Assembly: GCA_963682055.1 (NCBI GenBank) | Contig: OY821746.1 | Span: forward strand, 8,591,992 to 8,655,991 | Length of the DNA: 64,000 bases | Reading direction: 5' to 3' | DNA from: Primula veris | Lineage: Eukaryota; Streptophyta; Magnoliopsida; Ericales; Primulaceae | In this document: positions 12,184-22,271 of the stretch, in pieces | Layout of the letters: each line of letters starts with the position of its first letter | Position numbering within the stretch: position 1 is the first letter of the stretch | Translations under genes and position numbers: made by a program | The notes under the pieces: model-generated | What the model was told of the DNA's origin: nothing | The model's input: only the letters and a program-made list of their open reading frames with translations | Database searches by the model: none

Positions 12184-13104
12184 GTGGAGTTCTCTTTTCA
12201 ATATGGTAAATGTTAACCACTATAAAAGACGTGGGAACAGCATTCCCGTGGATTTAATTTATTTTTTTTTCTTTTGCTTCATCACGTGGCTGCAATTATT
12301 TTCTTTTCTTCTCCTGTCTCTTCTTCTCTTCTTCCTCACTTCGTTTTTACTTTTAATATATCAAACAATTCTTCAATTTTACCCAAAAACTTTCCCAATT
12401 TTATCCCAAAAAAATTCTAACCATCAAATATCAAATTACTTCATATATCAAATTAATATTTTTTTTACCAAATCAACACCACTCTACCACTACAATTATT
12501 CTCAATTTTACCCAAACAAAAAAACTTCTCCAAATTTATCCAAAAAAAAAACTTCCCCGAAAAAACCCTAACCATCAACAATCAAACTCATTCATATATC
12601 AAATTAATATATTTTTTTCTCAAATCAACATCACTCTACCACTACATTTATCCCCAATTTTACCCAAAAAAAAAATTTATCCCAATTTACCAAAATAAAA
12701 CCTCCCCCAATTTTACAAAAAATAAATTCTAACCATCAACCACCAAACTACTTTCTATATCAAATTCATTTTTTTTCTCAAATTAACATCACTCTACCAC
12801 TACAATTATCCTCAATTTTATCCAAAAAAAAACATCTCTCAATTTATCCAAAAAAAAACATTCCCAATTTTACCAAAAAAACACTTTAACCATCAACCAT
12901 CAAACTCCTTCATATATCAAATTAATATATTTTTTTCTCAAATCAACATCACTCTACCATTACATTTATCCCCAATTTTAACCAAAAAAAAGTATCCCAA
13001 TTTACCAAAATAATATCTCCCCCAATTTTACAAAAAATAAACTCTAAACATCAATCACCAAATTACTTCCTATATCAAATTAAGATCATTTTTTTTTCTC
13101 AAGT
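12184..13104 (+). repeat. MULE left terminal inverted repeat
   Basis: About 920 bp. The outer 240 bp are unique to the TIR. The rest consists of about five tandem units of roughly 157 bp, starting near 12418, 12571, 12732, 12888 and 13046, each with a motif like ACCATCAACCATCAAAC and a CAACATCACTCTACCACTAC box. It ends at the transposase start codon and so probably serves as promoter and 5' leader. The right TIR has about three units, which explains its shorter length. Confidence 0.8.
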
Positions 13105-16100
13105 ATGGATAACAATTATAATATTTGGGGAATGGATCTTAATTTATCTCCTCCGGATAATACTCCTCAAAACACCCAATTTCCGATCGATTCTAATCAA
13201 AATACTTTTTTTCCATCTCAAAATATTAATTTTTCGACAGATCCTTATGACAATGCTCAGTTTTCTTATGATTCATATTTGAATAATCATCCCAATCCGT
13301 ATTTTGATAATCAGTTTGTAAGCGGTGACTATAATTACACGAGTCACCAACCTAGCACATCACAAGAAGTTTTTACAAGTCAGTTTGTAGAACCTCAGCG
13401 GGATCATGATGGATATAACGAAAATCCCCAACCAGATGATAACGAACATAATATTAATTCTTCGCCAACTGAATTCGGGATAGGTTATGATTATAGAAAT
13501 CATTTCCAAAGTACTCTGGTTTGTCTCAAAAAATCCTTTCCATATTTTAAGTAATTGTCTGTTTTTATTTATTTTCAAAACCACGTGATATACTCCGTTT
13601 AATGTTGTAGCTAAAAATAATTATTTACATTTTTTTACAATCGTTTATAGTGTGATTGACTAAATTAGATAAATGAATGTTATTTATTAGAAAAATAGTT
13701 CGTTTAATGTGTTTTTTTTATAAGTATGGTATTTATATAGAATGAATTGTTATTTCTCAAAATTGACTTAAAAAACTTGTTTTGTTTAAGACTCATATAA
13801 ATAATTTAATCAAAAAATTTATTTATTTGTTCTGGATTATTTCAAGCAATTCTCAGAGGGGAGGCTATACAAACGTAGTTGTGAATTCGTACACTGTGCC
13901 AACAAGAAGTCCAGTACTAGCTGGAATTTGGTGTTGGAATTCAGAATACTTAGTATTATGAAATTTAGATTGTATCAAATAATGTAATTTTTTTTTTCAT
14001 GTTAGATTTGATGGATTTTAGCGGTTTATGGTTTTCATTTGGAATGTTTGAGTTGTATACTAGCTGGTTTATTTCTTGCTAGAAACTAGTTTTTTGCGAT
14101 TTAAATTTTAAACTGTTTAAAATATTTATGAATGCTTATGTAATTGATTAAATCTATACTATATAAAAACCGCCCTGAGACATGCGTGTTTAGTCGTCCT
14201 CCTTTCCGTGTACTGCTCCCACTCCTCTCGTTCTTTAGTCGCTGCAAATATAGTTATGATATATAGGTGAAAGTTTTTCGTGGAATTTTTCTTTAATTAT
14301 AGAGTTATTTCTTAATATCTTATTTCTACAGGTTTTTGCTTCACTCAATGAAATGAAAGACTACTTGTATGGGATATCGACTGGTCTAGGTTTTTTTTTG
14401 ACTACAACGTACTCGAAAAATATCAATGCACACTTTGATAGTAAAAGTCGAGTCACTTTGAAGTGTAAAAAACATGGGGATCCGAAACCGAAAAAGTCAT
14501 CAAGCAGAGACACGAGTTCTGGTAAATGTTTTTGTTTATTTAAAATCGAGTGTTACATGGAGGAAAACAATTGGAGATTTTACATAGAAAATGGAACGCA
14601 TAATCATGAAAATGATATTTATCCAGAAGCTCATTCACAAGCGCGCAGACTTAATAAAGATGAAAAGGGTATGTTTAGAACTATGGTAGATAGTCTTGCC
14701 AAGCTGGGGACTATTCTTTCTGCAATAAAACGTAAATTTCCTGGCAATAAGTCTAATAAGAAAGACATATATAATCTTAAAGCCAGGGAAAAAGTTAAAG
14801 AAAGGGTAGGTAAAAGTCAAATACAACATCTCATGCATCTTTTGGATAGAAAAGAGTTTATATCGTTTCATAGAACCAACCCACACACAAATCAACTAGA
14901 AGATTTGTTTTATACGCATAAAGATTCCGTGAAGTTGGTATGTGCATTTCCCAATGTATTGTGCTTGGATTGCACTTATAGTACAAATAGGTTTAACATG
15001 CCATTTCTCCAAATTGTGGGCGTCACATCAACACAAAATACATTTTGTGTTGCTTTTGCTTGTTTGCGTAATGAGCAACAACCTACTTACGAATGGGCTT
15101 TAGAGTGTCTCCGGATGATAATGAAAAATTGTAAGACCCCATGAGTAATGTTGACAGATAGGGATCAAGCGTTAACGAATGCTGTGCAAAGTATTTTTCC
15201 TACGACAAACCATCTATTTTGCACATTTCACATTTCGCAGAACGTCGTAACACATTGCAGTCCAAAAGTCCCTAAGGCTATATGGGCGAAGATGTATAAA
15301 GATTGGTTAACTCTTGTTGATAGTGAAACTGAATATGACTTTGAAGCAGCACGCATGACACTGTCGAGTGTCTACAAAGCATATCCAATTGCTTTGAAAT
15401 ATATGTGCGATTTATTAGATAGTCACAAAGAAAAGTTTGTTGCCTGTTACACTAACAAGACAAGGCACTTCGGGAACAGGACGACTAATAGGTAAGATAT
15501 TTACAAATTTTTCTGATATATGTATTTGATTTTTATATATAAATAATCATGTTGTTTAATTAACATTTTATTTGAAATAGGGTCGAGGGTGCTCATTCTA
15601 CATTTAAAATATATATTGGAACCTCCGGTGGCGACCTTGAAAACATGGTGATATACATAATTGACATTCAACACAATCGAATTAGGGGGTCATTGGGGAA
15701 TAGTATGAATGTTGTTAAAAGACAACACGAAATTCCATATTTTTCAGAATTAAGAGGTCAGATTATATTATTTAATTAATGTTTCTTTTTTAGAAATTTT
15801 ATATTTTTATGCACCCAAATTATTTAGTTGTTTCCGTTGAACTTATATAGTTGCATTCTCACTTTTATATCAGGTAGATGTTCTCTTCACGCAATGGATA
15901 TGATGCTAAAAGAGGTTAAGCAACTCGAATGGATAAAAGCAGACCCTACATGCTCTAGTTGTGAGATAACATTGGTCTACAATCTTCCATGTTGCCATGT
16001 TATTCGTAACTACGGAGAGCGAGGTTGTCCTATTCCATTAGAATGCATCGATCCTCACTGGAGAAAATTAAGGTTTGACGAAGAGAATATAGCGGAGGAT

Positions 16101-17125
16101 GAAGACAACATTGCTGAGCATATAATGGCTTTAAGGCGAAAGTATGATCAAACGAGTGATCCAATTATGAGGGAGAATTTCAAGGCACAAATTGAACTTT
16201 TATATAATCCTTTAAAAAAACAGCCAGAGAGCCTCTGGTCAAACCACGAAATAAACCATCGTCAAGGGGGAAACGACCTACCAAATATTCAACCACACGG
16301 GACCCATCTGCCTTTGAATATACTCAGTTTTTCAAGGAGCAACAGACACAAAGAAGACGCAGTTACAGCAGTGCAAAAACTAATTATGGTCCATCACCCC
16401 CCATACCCCCTAGGTATTCAGTTTATGAGAAACAGAAAGGTAAAGCAACATCGCAGTCAAGCCCTCATTTGCACAAGTCATTTAAATATATGGAGCAGAT
16501 TCCGTCTATGTTTCACGATCATATATTGACGGTCAATGATGTAGCCGGTGATGGGCATTGTGGGTTTCGAGTGATTGCAAAGGCAATGGGAATGAGATTA
16601 GGAGCCGATGATTGGAGTCAAGTGCGCAAAGACCTTTTCCATGAAATTGATAACCACCCAACTTACTATTTTGATCTTATTGGACAAATAAGAGGTTACA
16701 CTTTCATTCGGAACTCATTTATTTGGAATGATCCGTATAATATGCCAGATGAAGAAAATTGGATGCACTTTCCAGAGTCGGGTTATGTAATTGCATCAAA
16801 GTACAATATGGCAGTGGTGACACTTGATGAAGGATTGGCAACTTATTTGCCTATGCATACAGCTCTTCCGACAAATCCTTCTATGATTGTAATGGCCAAT
16901 GTGAATAGAAACCATTACGTGGAGATCATCATTGATCAAAGTGGAAACAATGTCAGGGCTTTTCCCATGCCAAATATTAGTGCCGGGTGGAAAAAGACTC
17001 GCTCTTGTGAAGCTTCTCCATGGGAAGAAGTTTTTAGACCAAATTTTAATTATTATGAAGCTTTAAGAAGAATGTCGAGACCGAACACTTATTTTGGTGT
17101 TACCAATTTATCAGATGATGAATAA
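13105..17125 (+). pseudogene. MULE transposase with C-terminal OTU domain, disrupted
   Basis: DDE transposase of the MuDR/FAR1 type. Exons 13105-13518, 14332-15491, 15581-15756 and 15874-17125 together span about 999 codons. In order they encode an Asn/Gln-rich N-terminus, a FAR1-type zinc-binding region (LKCKKHG...CFCLFKIEC...GTHNHEN), and the catalytic core with Asp in LCLDCTYSTN (14968), Asp in MLTDRDQAL (15157) and Glu in VEGAHSTFK (15585). A SWIM finger follows (CEITLVYNLPCCHVI), then a basic RPTKYSTTRDPSAFEY linker. The OTU cysteine-protease domain has GDGHCGFR at about 16547 and NRNHYVEI near 16905, so its Asp/Cys/His are all present. Two lesions are visible: an in-frame TGA at 15142-15144 that fits a CGA to TGA change, and a frame change near 16222-16231 that fits a 2-bp AG expansion in AGAGAG. 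Exon lengths leave a remainder of two bases, which agrees. OTU domains are known in some plant MULE transposases. Confidence 0.85.
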
Positions 17126-17348
17126 TTATAATGTTGTAACAAATGTTAGCTATTTTACGTATTTCACATTTCGTGAATTTTGCTTAATGTCTCTATTTAT
17201 TACTTGGCTATTGTTATTTAATTACTTGGCTAAATACAAACGGGAAAACGAAATAAAATTGTCACACATGATTTGGTAAAAAATATATAAAACGAAAAAT
17301 ACTACTAACTCATGCACCATTAAAAACATACTCTTAAATAAAAATACT
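17126..17348. other. Spacer between convergent MULE genes
   Basis: About 220 bp of AT-rich sequence between the stop codons of the transposase (+) and the PMD gene (-). It presumably holds both 3' ends. No further gene is seen. Confidence 0.6.
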
Positions 17349-19700
17349 TCAAAAACCCGTGCTCGGTCCTTCGTCAGGAAAAACATTGGGGTTTGGGGTT
17401 TGGTACTCATTAAAAAAATCGCTTGTCATGTCATGCGTAAACGATGAAGTAGGCATTTGAGGATGAACCCATGGACAAAAATCGCTTGTCATGTCATGCG
17501 CAAACGATGAAGTAGAATGTCGAGGCTGAACCCATGGACAAAAATCGCTTGTCATGTCATGCGCAAACGATGTGGTAGAATGTCGAGGCTGAACCCATGG
17601 ACTCCAATCGCTTGTCATGTCATGCGCAAACGATGAAGTAGGCATTTGAGGCTGAACCCATGAACTCCATTGTGAATTTTGCTCAGGATATGTGTATGAC
17701 GACTGTGGGATGTAACAATCACTAGTAGAGTAAATCGGACCCGAATCCGGACCCGAAGGTGGATGTGGTGGGACGTTCGAAGGCTGTTGGTGCGGTATTT
17801 CGGCATGGTCCAACACTGGAGGTCTCCTTCCAACAGCTTTAATCATATTCCAATATTTTTGTATCTTACTCGTCTTACCCTTTCGAACCGCCTTTTCATA
17901 ATTTTGTTCCAATTCTTCAAACTACAAAACACAAAGACATTAAAATACTGATTAATAAAGACATTAAAATACTGATTAATAAAACTATTTAAAAAATGGC
18001 GTTCTGAATTAATATTTTATTTTCACAAGTTGCGAAGTCATTAAGGTCTAAAGTCTCAAGTCATCATAATTATAAAAATAAAAAATATTAATGTTAACAA
18101 TTAAAAAAATAGCTAAATAAGTACAATGTATTCCATAACGCCCGCAACTGGCTGCACACCTTTTTCTTGTGGGTGCGTCACAGGCGGACCTATCCTTTTT
18201 CTGGTGATTCTATTATACCATCTCATGTAGTTATCACTTACTATTTGGATGTCATTATGAAATTCGGATGTTTGAACGTGTTCTGCTCTTGCATTCCAAG
18301 TCTCAAGGTGCTCTTGATAACGTTGCACCCAGTTATAGTCTGCATGACCTTTACGGCTCAGTGTGCGTAAGTTTTTAGAGTTTTTGGCTGGAGGAGGTAT
18401 TTTTTGTATCATACCAAATTGTGGCATCACTCTTTCCGGATTATGATACTCCACTAAATCCGTACATATAAGAGGGACGCTTGAATGCCATATACATTGA
18501 CCTGCCTTCGAGCAATCAGCCAAATCATCCAGTTTTGGATACGGCTCCCAAATGACCTGATAGTAAAAAAGAAAAATTATTAATAGTGAGAAAGAGGGTT
18601 ACAATTTTCTATATATAAATGGACAAACAAATATGAAAAAATATTTACCTGACGATGACCCACCATGTCAAACAAGTCACGAAATACCCGAACGCTATGA
18701 AAAGGGATACCTGTTGTATACGTCATCTTACATCTAGCCAATCTGTATAATATTTAAAAAACCAAATAGCAAAATTAATCATATAATTCATATCAATAAT
18801 TTTAATGACGAAAACTAAAAGCAAACTTATCAACCTGTGTCCAAAGGGATAAGATGGAAACCCTTCAGGTGGCGTATCATCCGCTGAATATTCAGGACGC
18901 AAAAACATAAATCTACTCCATGCCCAATATTGCAACAATTGCAATGCGTCAGTCACCCCCCTTTTTGATTTGCCTCTTTTGTCAATAAGAGCTCCTTTTG
19001 TTAGTGACCTATATGTATATCCTAATATGGCTGAACCCCAACTATATTGTCCGCAGATATCAAAATCTCTCATATAAGCTAAATAGTGTACTGGCACACC
19101 AACTCCTTTGTCGTCTTGTAAATACTGACTTCCAATAATCAATAACATACATGCTCTTGTAACACGCATAATATAGTCCACAGATGAAAACTTGTTGACA
19201 GATTGATGGTTAAATGTATAACACAACCAACTAAATCTAATCATCCCATCATCAGTAAAAGTATCACGTGTAACTATACCTAATAAATCAGTTACCAAAG
19301 CATGTTTAGCCATTGTTGTAAATCCACTTTCATCACATACAAGAGCATTTCCGTCCACTTTAACCCCACCTAATACCTCTATATCTTGAAGAGTCATTGT
19401 TAACTCTCCAATCGGAAAATGAAACGTACTAGTCTCTGGTCTCCAGCGCTCGATTAATGCAGTTATCAAATGATTATCAACTTTTCTATATCCCAAACTA
19501 TACAACCCATAAAAACCAGCCACATTTAGCAAATATAAAACTCTATGATCATCAATTACCGGAAACCGATTATAGTTACGAATGTCCTTTTTTTCGTCTA
19601 ACAAAGTTGATCCCCAAATGATATTACAAATATGATGTTTCTGCTCATATAAAACGGTATCATCAATGAGACCTGGATTTAACTTTATTTTTTCTGTCAT
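17349..19700 (-). CDS. Plant mobile domain (MAIN-like) protein carried by the MULE
   Basis: Four exons, 19700-18835, 18742-18649, 18556-18125 and 17921-17349, join in frame to 654 aa with no stop or frameshift. The PMD is recognised by WGSTLLDEKKD, LNVAGFYGLYSLGYRKVD, LITALIERWRPETSTFHFP, the hallmark GELTMTLQDIEVLGGVKVDG and the later VIWEPYPKLDD block. The C-terminus (17349-17921) carries four 21-residue tandem repeats with SSFAHDMTSD and WVQP motifs in a Pro-rich tail. Cellular PMD proteins such as MAIN and MAIL1 act in the nucleus in transposon silencing and genome stability. What a transposon-borne copy does is unknown to me. The start is the first ATG of the open exon, 440 bp inside the right TIR. 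The last intron (donor GTACTT) is the least certain junction. Confidence 0.82.
17419..17670 (-). repeat. 63-bp tandem repeats in PMD gene
   Basis: Four units with TCGCTTGTCATGTCATGCG at 17419, 17482, 17545 and 17608, a spacing of exactly 63 bp (21 codons), so the frame is kept. Units differ by a few substitutions, some of which change residues (HSTSSF, HSTTSF, MPTSSF). Confidence 0.9.
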
Positions 19701-20142
19701 AGGTACCTAAACAATTGAATATATTAACAAATATCACTATCAAATATAAATGATACAATAACATATTGTACATAAATTTAAATATATGAGATAATACATT
19801 TAACTTCCAAAAAATTATAAGAATCCAACAATTTAATTACTAACCTAAACTCCAAATTAATAAAATGTCTCTAACAAAACAAGTTTACATGTACATGCCG
19901 AAACAAGTTTTTTTTAATCATTTATCTAAGTTATTTTCATTACTCAAGTGTTATTAGAGTAACATATAACATTATATAATTAGAATTTAATATTAGTTGT
20001 GATTAAACAAATTTGAAGATAAATATTTAAAAGTTAATAAAAAAAGTTAAAAACTTTTAATTAATAAATGTTATAACTTATTAATAATTATATTTATTTA
20101 CATAAAATTAAAACTCAATAATAAAAAGAAATACTTACTTGA

Positions 20143-20772
20143 TAATTGTAGTGGTAGAGTGATGTTGATTTGAGAAAAAAAAAGATCTTAATTTGATATA
20201 GGAAGTAGTTTGGTGGTTGATGGTTAGAATTTATTTTTTGTAAAATTGGGGGAGGTTTTATTTTGGTAAATTGGGATAGATTTTTTTTTTGGGTAAAATT
20301 GGGGATAAATATAGTGGTAGAGTGATGTTGATTTGAGAAAAAAAAAATATTAATTTGATATATGAATGAGTTTGATTGTTGATGGTTAGAGTTTTTTTGG
20401 GTAAATTGGGAGATATTTTTTTTTTTTGTAAAATTAGGAATAATTGTACTGGTAGAGTGGTGTTGATTTGGTAAAAAAAATATATTAATTTAATATATGA
20501 AGGAATTTGATGGTCGATGGTTAGGGTTTTTTTGGGATAAAATTGGGGAAGTTTTTGGGTAAAATTGGAGAATTGTTTGATATATTAAAAGTAAAAACGA
20601 AGTGAGGAAGAAGAGAAGAAGAGACAGAGAAGAAAAGAAAATAATTACAGCCACGTGATGAAGCAAAAGAAAAAAGAAAAAAGAAAAATATTAAATCCAC
20701 GTAGACGTGGGATTGCTGTTTCCACGTCTTTTATAGTGGTTAGCATTGACCATATTGAAAAGAGAACTCCCC
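20143..20772 (-). repeat. MULE right terminal inverted repeat
   Basis: About 630 bp, reverse-complementary to the left TIR. It contains about three subterminal tandem units (boundaries near 20222, 20390 and 20515) with GATGGTTGATGG-type motifs, then the unique outer end containing CACGTCTTTTATAGTGGTTA. It lies upstream of the PMD gene and may hold its promoter. Confidence 0.8.
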
Positions 20773-20781
20773 CTCTAACCT
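20773..20781 (+). repeat. Target-site duplication, right copy
   Basis: CTCTAACCT, matching CTCTAACCC at 12175-12183 with one mismatch. Confidence 0.6.
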
Positions 20782-22080
20782 AACATATCTCTCTCTAATC
20801 GCACTTATCTCTCTAACACAGGATAATCACACCTCTTTCTAACACGTGCTAATCACCTATCTCTCTCTAAAAATGATTAAAAACTCACAAAATATGCATA
20901 TGCTAATTATAAACGTCATACACTAATTTTAAAACTTCATACCCTCATTTCAAAACTTCATACCCTAATTTCAAAAAGTTCATATCATAATTTTAAAACT
21001 TCATATCCTAATTTCAAAATTTCATATCCTAATTTCAAAAGTTCATATCCTAATTTCAAAACTTCATACACTAATTTTAAAAATTCATAACCTACATATG
21101 AATTTCTCTCATATGGATTATTCTCTTTCAACTTGAAACCCATAATGTTTACAATAGTCTCAAAACTCAATAAATAGAAAACAATCTCACCAATTCCATA
21201 TATTTTTCATATATTACGGTGTATCAAATAGTGTAATATTTATGTATTATGTATGTATATATCTGTATTTATATGTATATGGATATATATATAATCTAGA
21301 TGATGTTCGGTAGTTAGTGATGAGTTTCGTGATGGAGGAAGGGAGAGAGATAGAGTGGGATATTAAAGAAAGATAAATAGAAGAAGGGAGGAGAGAGAGT
21401 AATAAAGAGAAAAATTGATGAAAGAGAAGAATGAAGAGATACATAGAATAATTGATGAGAAAGAAGAATGAAGGAGAGAGATAAAGAAAAGAATAAATAA
21501 CATTAAATTTAAATTTGTTTGGTATGTTTTTGATAATGAAAAGTTATAAGGATATATTTTTTTGTAATTTAGTTTAAAAAATAGTATGTTTTGTTAATTT
21601 ATCGTTATAAATATGATCTTTCACCCTTCATTATTTCCATGTTACTCTGCATTCATAAATTATAACCTCTCATTCACTATAAATTCGTTCATACATTGTC
21701 ATTTCGATTTATTAGATATACTAGTTCAGTTTCAAGAAAAAAACTATCATCATTGGAAAATCGAGCGTGCGGAGAACTGTCGCCTTTATTTTTTGTAACA
21801 AATAAAGGTATTGTATCCCGAGAGGCTAACGTCAAGTATGGTAGGGGATAAATAAGACATAGATTGGCGAGCGAGCAACCAACTCAACTACTTTATCATG
21901 GTTTTCCGAATGTTCTAATGACAGTTACGAACCATGTTCTAAAAGGCACGTTTAAACGGAGCTTAAAGGACTAACAGACGAATCAGACGGTGATTAGACA
22001 GAATTAGATGATAGACGACAAATTTCCGTCTTGCGCCTCGCAAACAAGGCCATCGACTCCGAGCCGAGGCCTTTTTAGTG
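20782..22080. other. Intergenic stretch between MULE and CBP80
   Basis: Contains a minisatellite (about 20930-21090), a GA-rich tract at about 21320-21490 and the right arm of the candidate outer element (about 21540-21610). No coding region is supported. The Leu/Lys-repeat reading frame on the minus strand near 21000 is a translation of the minisatellite. Confidence 0.6.
20930..21090. repeat. Minisatellite of about 21 bp
   Basis: Roughly eight units of the type ACTTCATAYCCTAATTTCAAA with small differences, directly head to tail without spacers. Confidence 0.85.
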
Positions 22081-22082
22081 TA

Positions 22083-22104
22083 AAGCCCAAAAGATAGTTG
22101 GGCC
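22083..22104 (+). promoter_or_regulatory. GCCCA/TGGGC elements upstream of CBP80
   Basis: AAGCCCA at 22083-22089 and TTGGGCC at 22098-22104 form an inverted pair about 170 bp before the ATG. TGGGCY (site II) elements are common in promoters of constitutively expressed plant genes. A CT-rich leader follows at 22143-22200. The role is inferred from position. Confidence 0.45.
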
Positions 22105-22271
22105 TTGGTCAATACATACATACGTACACACATAACGATATTCTCTCTCCATCTCTAAACTACGAAAACCCCTCTTTAAATCTCTCTCTCTCTCTCACTT
22201 CCCCAAAACCCAACTCATCTTCTCCAAATTTAAATTCCCCAATATTAAACAATAAAAAAATTCGTTGAAAA

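Larger units (their letters stand above)
12184..20772. mobile_element. Mutator-like element with OTU-fused transposase and PMD gene
   Basis: An 8589-bp element is bounded by long TIRs. The left end (GTGGAGTTCTCTTTTCAATA) matches the reverse complement of the right end (TATTGAAAAGAGAACTCCCC), and homology continues through TAACCACTATAAAAGACGTG and the tandem subterminal repeats. Inside are a MULE transposase gene (+) and a PMD gene (-), convergent with about 220 bp between their stop codons. Each gene starts close to the inner end of one TIR. Convergent genes expressed from the TIRs is the known MuDR layout. The second gene here is PMD rather than mudrB. The transposase is broken, so this copy is probably no longer autonomous. 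Confidence 0.88.

Noticed and set aside
12203..12571. Open frame of 122 codons rich in Phe, Leu and Ser at the left MULE end
   Set aside because: It is a translation of the TIR and its tandem units. Composition follows the T-rich repeat and there is no domain.
20930..21090. Possible CRISPR-like array
   Set aside because: Repeats are head to tail without unique spacers and the genome is plant nuclear DNA.
20985..21170. Leu/Lys/Gly/Tyr repeat protein on the minus strand
   Set aside because: It is the translated 21-bp minisatellite, with no start context or further coding sequence.
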